DNA from: Ilumatobacteraceae bacterium
GTDB lineage: Bacteria > Actinomycetota > Acidimicrobiia > Acidimicrobiales > Ilumatobacteraceae
Assembly: GCA_023257035.1 (NCBI GenBank)
Contig: JALRDI010000207.1
Span: 1 to 5,589, forward strand
DNA length: 5,589 nt
Direction of reading: 5' to 3'
Positions 4,754 through 5,589 of this stretch are shown piece by piece. How positions within the stretch are numbered: position 1 is the stretch's first letter; the number at the start of each line of letters is the position of its first letter. The translations under genes and the position numbers were made by a program. The notes under the pieces are model-generated. The model searched no databases, was not told where the DNA came from, and saw only the letters and a program-made list of their open reading frames with translations.

Positions 4754-5560
4754 CTATCGGTTCTTCCAATCGGGCATGTTGCCTGAGAGGAAACCTGCCA
4801 TTGCGGCCTTCGAGTCGTCGGTTTGGGCAGCAAGGATCTGATTTCGATTTTCGATATCGATTCCCGCTCGAAGCGATGGTGTTTCAAGATTTGACCAAAG
4901 CACCTCTTTTGTCATCCAGACACCGAATGGGCTGTTGGCTGCAATTTCTTCTGCGACGTCGAGAGCGGTGTCCATCAACTCGTTAGCCGGTACAGATCGG
5001 CTCACGATGCCAAGGCGTTCTGCCTCGGCGGAATCGATGACCCGGCCGGTGTAAATGAGTTCCCATGCCCGAGAAACCCCGATGAGGCGGGGGAGCGTCC
5101 AGCTCACGCCGATGTCGCAGCCGGAGATGCCAAGACGAATGAATGCGGTGCCAAATTTTGCGTTATCGCTGCAATAACGGATGTCGCTCGCGCAGGCCCA
5201 GGCGAACCCTCCACCCGCTGCGGCGCCGTTGATGGCGGCGACGATGGGCTGGCGAATTGACCGCATCTTGTGAACGATCTCCGCGATGTGCTGCTGGACG
5301 GCCATGCCCTGCTGTGGGCCGCCGAACGATTCCGTACCCGGGATGGTTCCGTAGCCCTTGAGGTCGAGGCCAGCGCAGAATGCTCGACCAGCACCTGTCA
5401 GTACAACCGCGCGACAGTCGTGGTCATTGTGAATCGTGGTGAGTGCCTCATGGAGCGCATCGACGAGTTCAACCGTCAGCGTGTTCATGTCGTCTGGGCG
5501 GTTCAGCGTGATGCGGGTAATACCGGGGCGAGGCTGGTCGAGAAGGATCGGATCGCTCAT
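4754..5560 (-). CDS. Enoyl-CoA hydratase/isomerase family (crotonase-fold) protein with non-canonical active site
   Basis: This is a complete 268-residue crotonase-fold protein. It has ITRITLNRPDDMNTL (14-28), the first oxyanion-hole segment GRAFCAGLDL (58-67) and the second, NGAAAGGGFAWACASDIRY (111-129). These hold the thioester carbonyl of an acyl-CoA, so a CoA-thioester substrate is well supported. The position of Glu144 in rat mitochondrial enoyl-CoA hydratase is Ala120 here (GGGFA for GGGCE). The position of Glu164 is Phe140 (GTAFIRLG for QPEILLG). A conserved-looking SGCDIGVSW segment offers Asp149, near the place of the catalytic aspartate in dienoyl-CoA isomerase and 4-chlorobenzoyl-CoA dehalogenase. 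A plain hydratase is therefore doubtful; isomerase, hydrolase or another crotonase reaction is possible. ATG 5560 has AGGA upstream at good spacing. The acyl-CoA synthetase gene follows on the same strand, suggesting that the two act on the same acyl-CoA. Confidence 0.9.
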   Translation of the reverse strand: MSDPILLDQPRPGITRITLNRPDDMNTLTVELVDALHEALTTIHNDHDCRAVVLTGAGRAFCAGLDLKGYGTIPGTESFGGPQQGMAVQQHIAEIVHKMRSIRQPIVAAINGAAAGGGFAWACASDIRYCSDNAKFGTAFIRLGISGCDIGVSWTLPRLIGVSRAWELIYTGRVIDSAEAERLGIVSRSVPANELMDTALDVAEEIAANSPFGVWMTKEVLWSNLETPSLRAGIDIENRNQILAAQTDDSKAAMAGFLSGNMPDWKNR

Positions 5561-5567
5561 CTCACGA

Positions 5568-5571
5568 TCCT
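5568..5571 (-). promoter_or_regulatory. Shine-Dalgarno site (AGGA) for the crotonase-fold gene
   Basis: AGGA on the minus strand is followed by seven bases (TCGTGAG) and then the ATG at 5560. This spacing is normal and fixes the start. Only 29 bases upstream of the gene are in the window, so its promoter cannot be judged. Confidence 0.5.
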
Positions 5572-5589
5572 GACATCTGCATCATTGCT

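Noticed and set aside
4660..4887. Minus-strand open frame of 75 codons covering the 90-bp gap before the ligase
   Set aside because: Most of it overlaps the end of the crotonase-fold gene in another frame. The translation shows no domain, and the gap looks more like a leader or promoter region.

Overview
The window looks like a piece of an actinobacterial chromosome. The base composition is moderately GC-rich. The protein families (a dimethylformamidase-large-subunit-like protein, an ACAD10/11-type kinase, a TauD/TfdA dioxygenase, a FadD-type ligase and crotonase-type paralogues) are typical of Actinomycetota. Several ATG starts lack a Shine-Dalgarno sequence but carry a TANNNT box at the spacing expected for leaderless transcripts. 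An acidimicrobial-type lineage would fit, but this is inference only. There are no RNA genes, mobile elements or CRISPR arrays.

Layout. Positions 1-1077 hold three minus-strand genes. Read in their own direction they are a small two-span membrane protein of unknown function (1077-757), an ABM-fold putative monooxygenase (725-366), and the N-terminal 99 residues of a dimethylformamidase large-subunit-like protein (299 to the window edge). Positions 1101-3092 hold two plus-strand genes: an APH-fold kinase of the ACAD10/11 type and a TauD/TfdA-family Fe(II)/2-oxoglutarate dioxygenase. Positions 3089-5560 hold two minus-strand genes, an enoyl-CoA hydratase/isomerase homologue followed by an acyl-CoA synthetase. 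The window is packed tightly: the divergent starts near 1068-1101 abut or overlap, and the convergent stops at 3089-3092 share one CTAG. The only gaps of note are 72 bp (2154-2225), 90 bp (4664-4753) and 66 bp (300-365). No stretch over 300 bp lacks a gene.

Function. The genes suggest catabolism of a carboxylic acid or amide. A reasonable but unproven reading is hydrolysis or oxidation of an incoming compound (DMFase-like, ABM, dioxygenase), activation to a CoA thioester (ligase), phosphorylation of a hydroxyacyl group (ACAD10/11-like kinase) and processing by a crotonase-fold enzyme. The partner dehydrogenase that would remove the phosphate is not in the window.

Most worth checking: a crotonase-fold protein lacking both canonical catalytic glutamates; a perfect 22-bp palindrome inside the dioxygenase gene; a symmetric TACCCTA box at the divergent junction; and a recurring leaderless-start signature.
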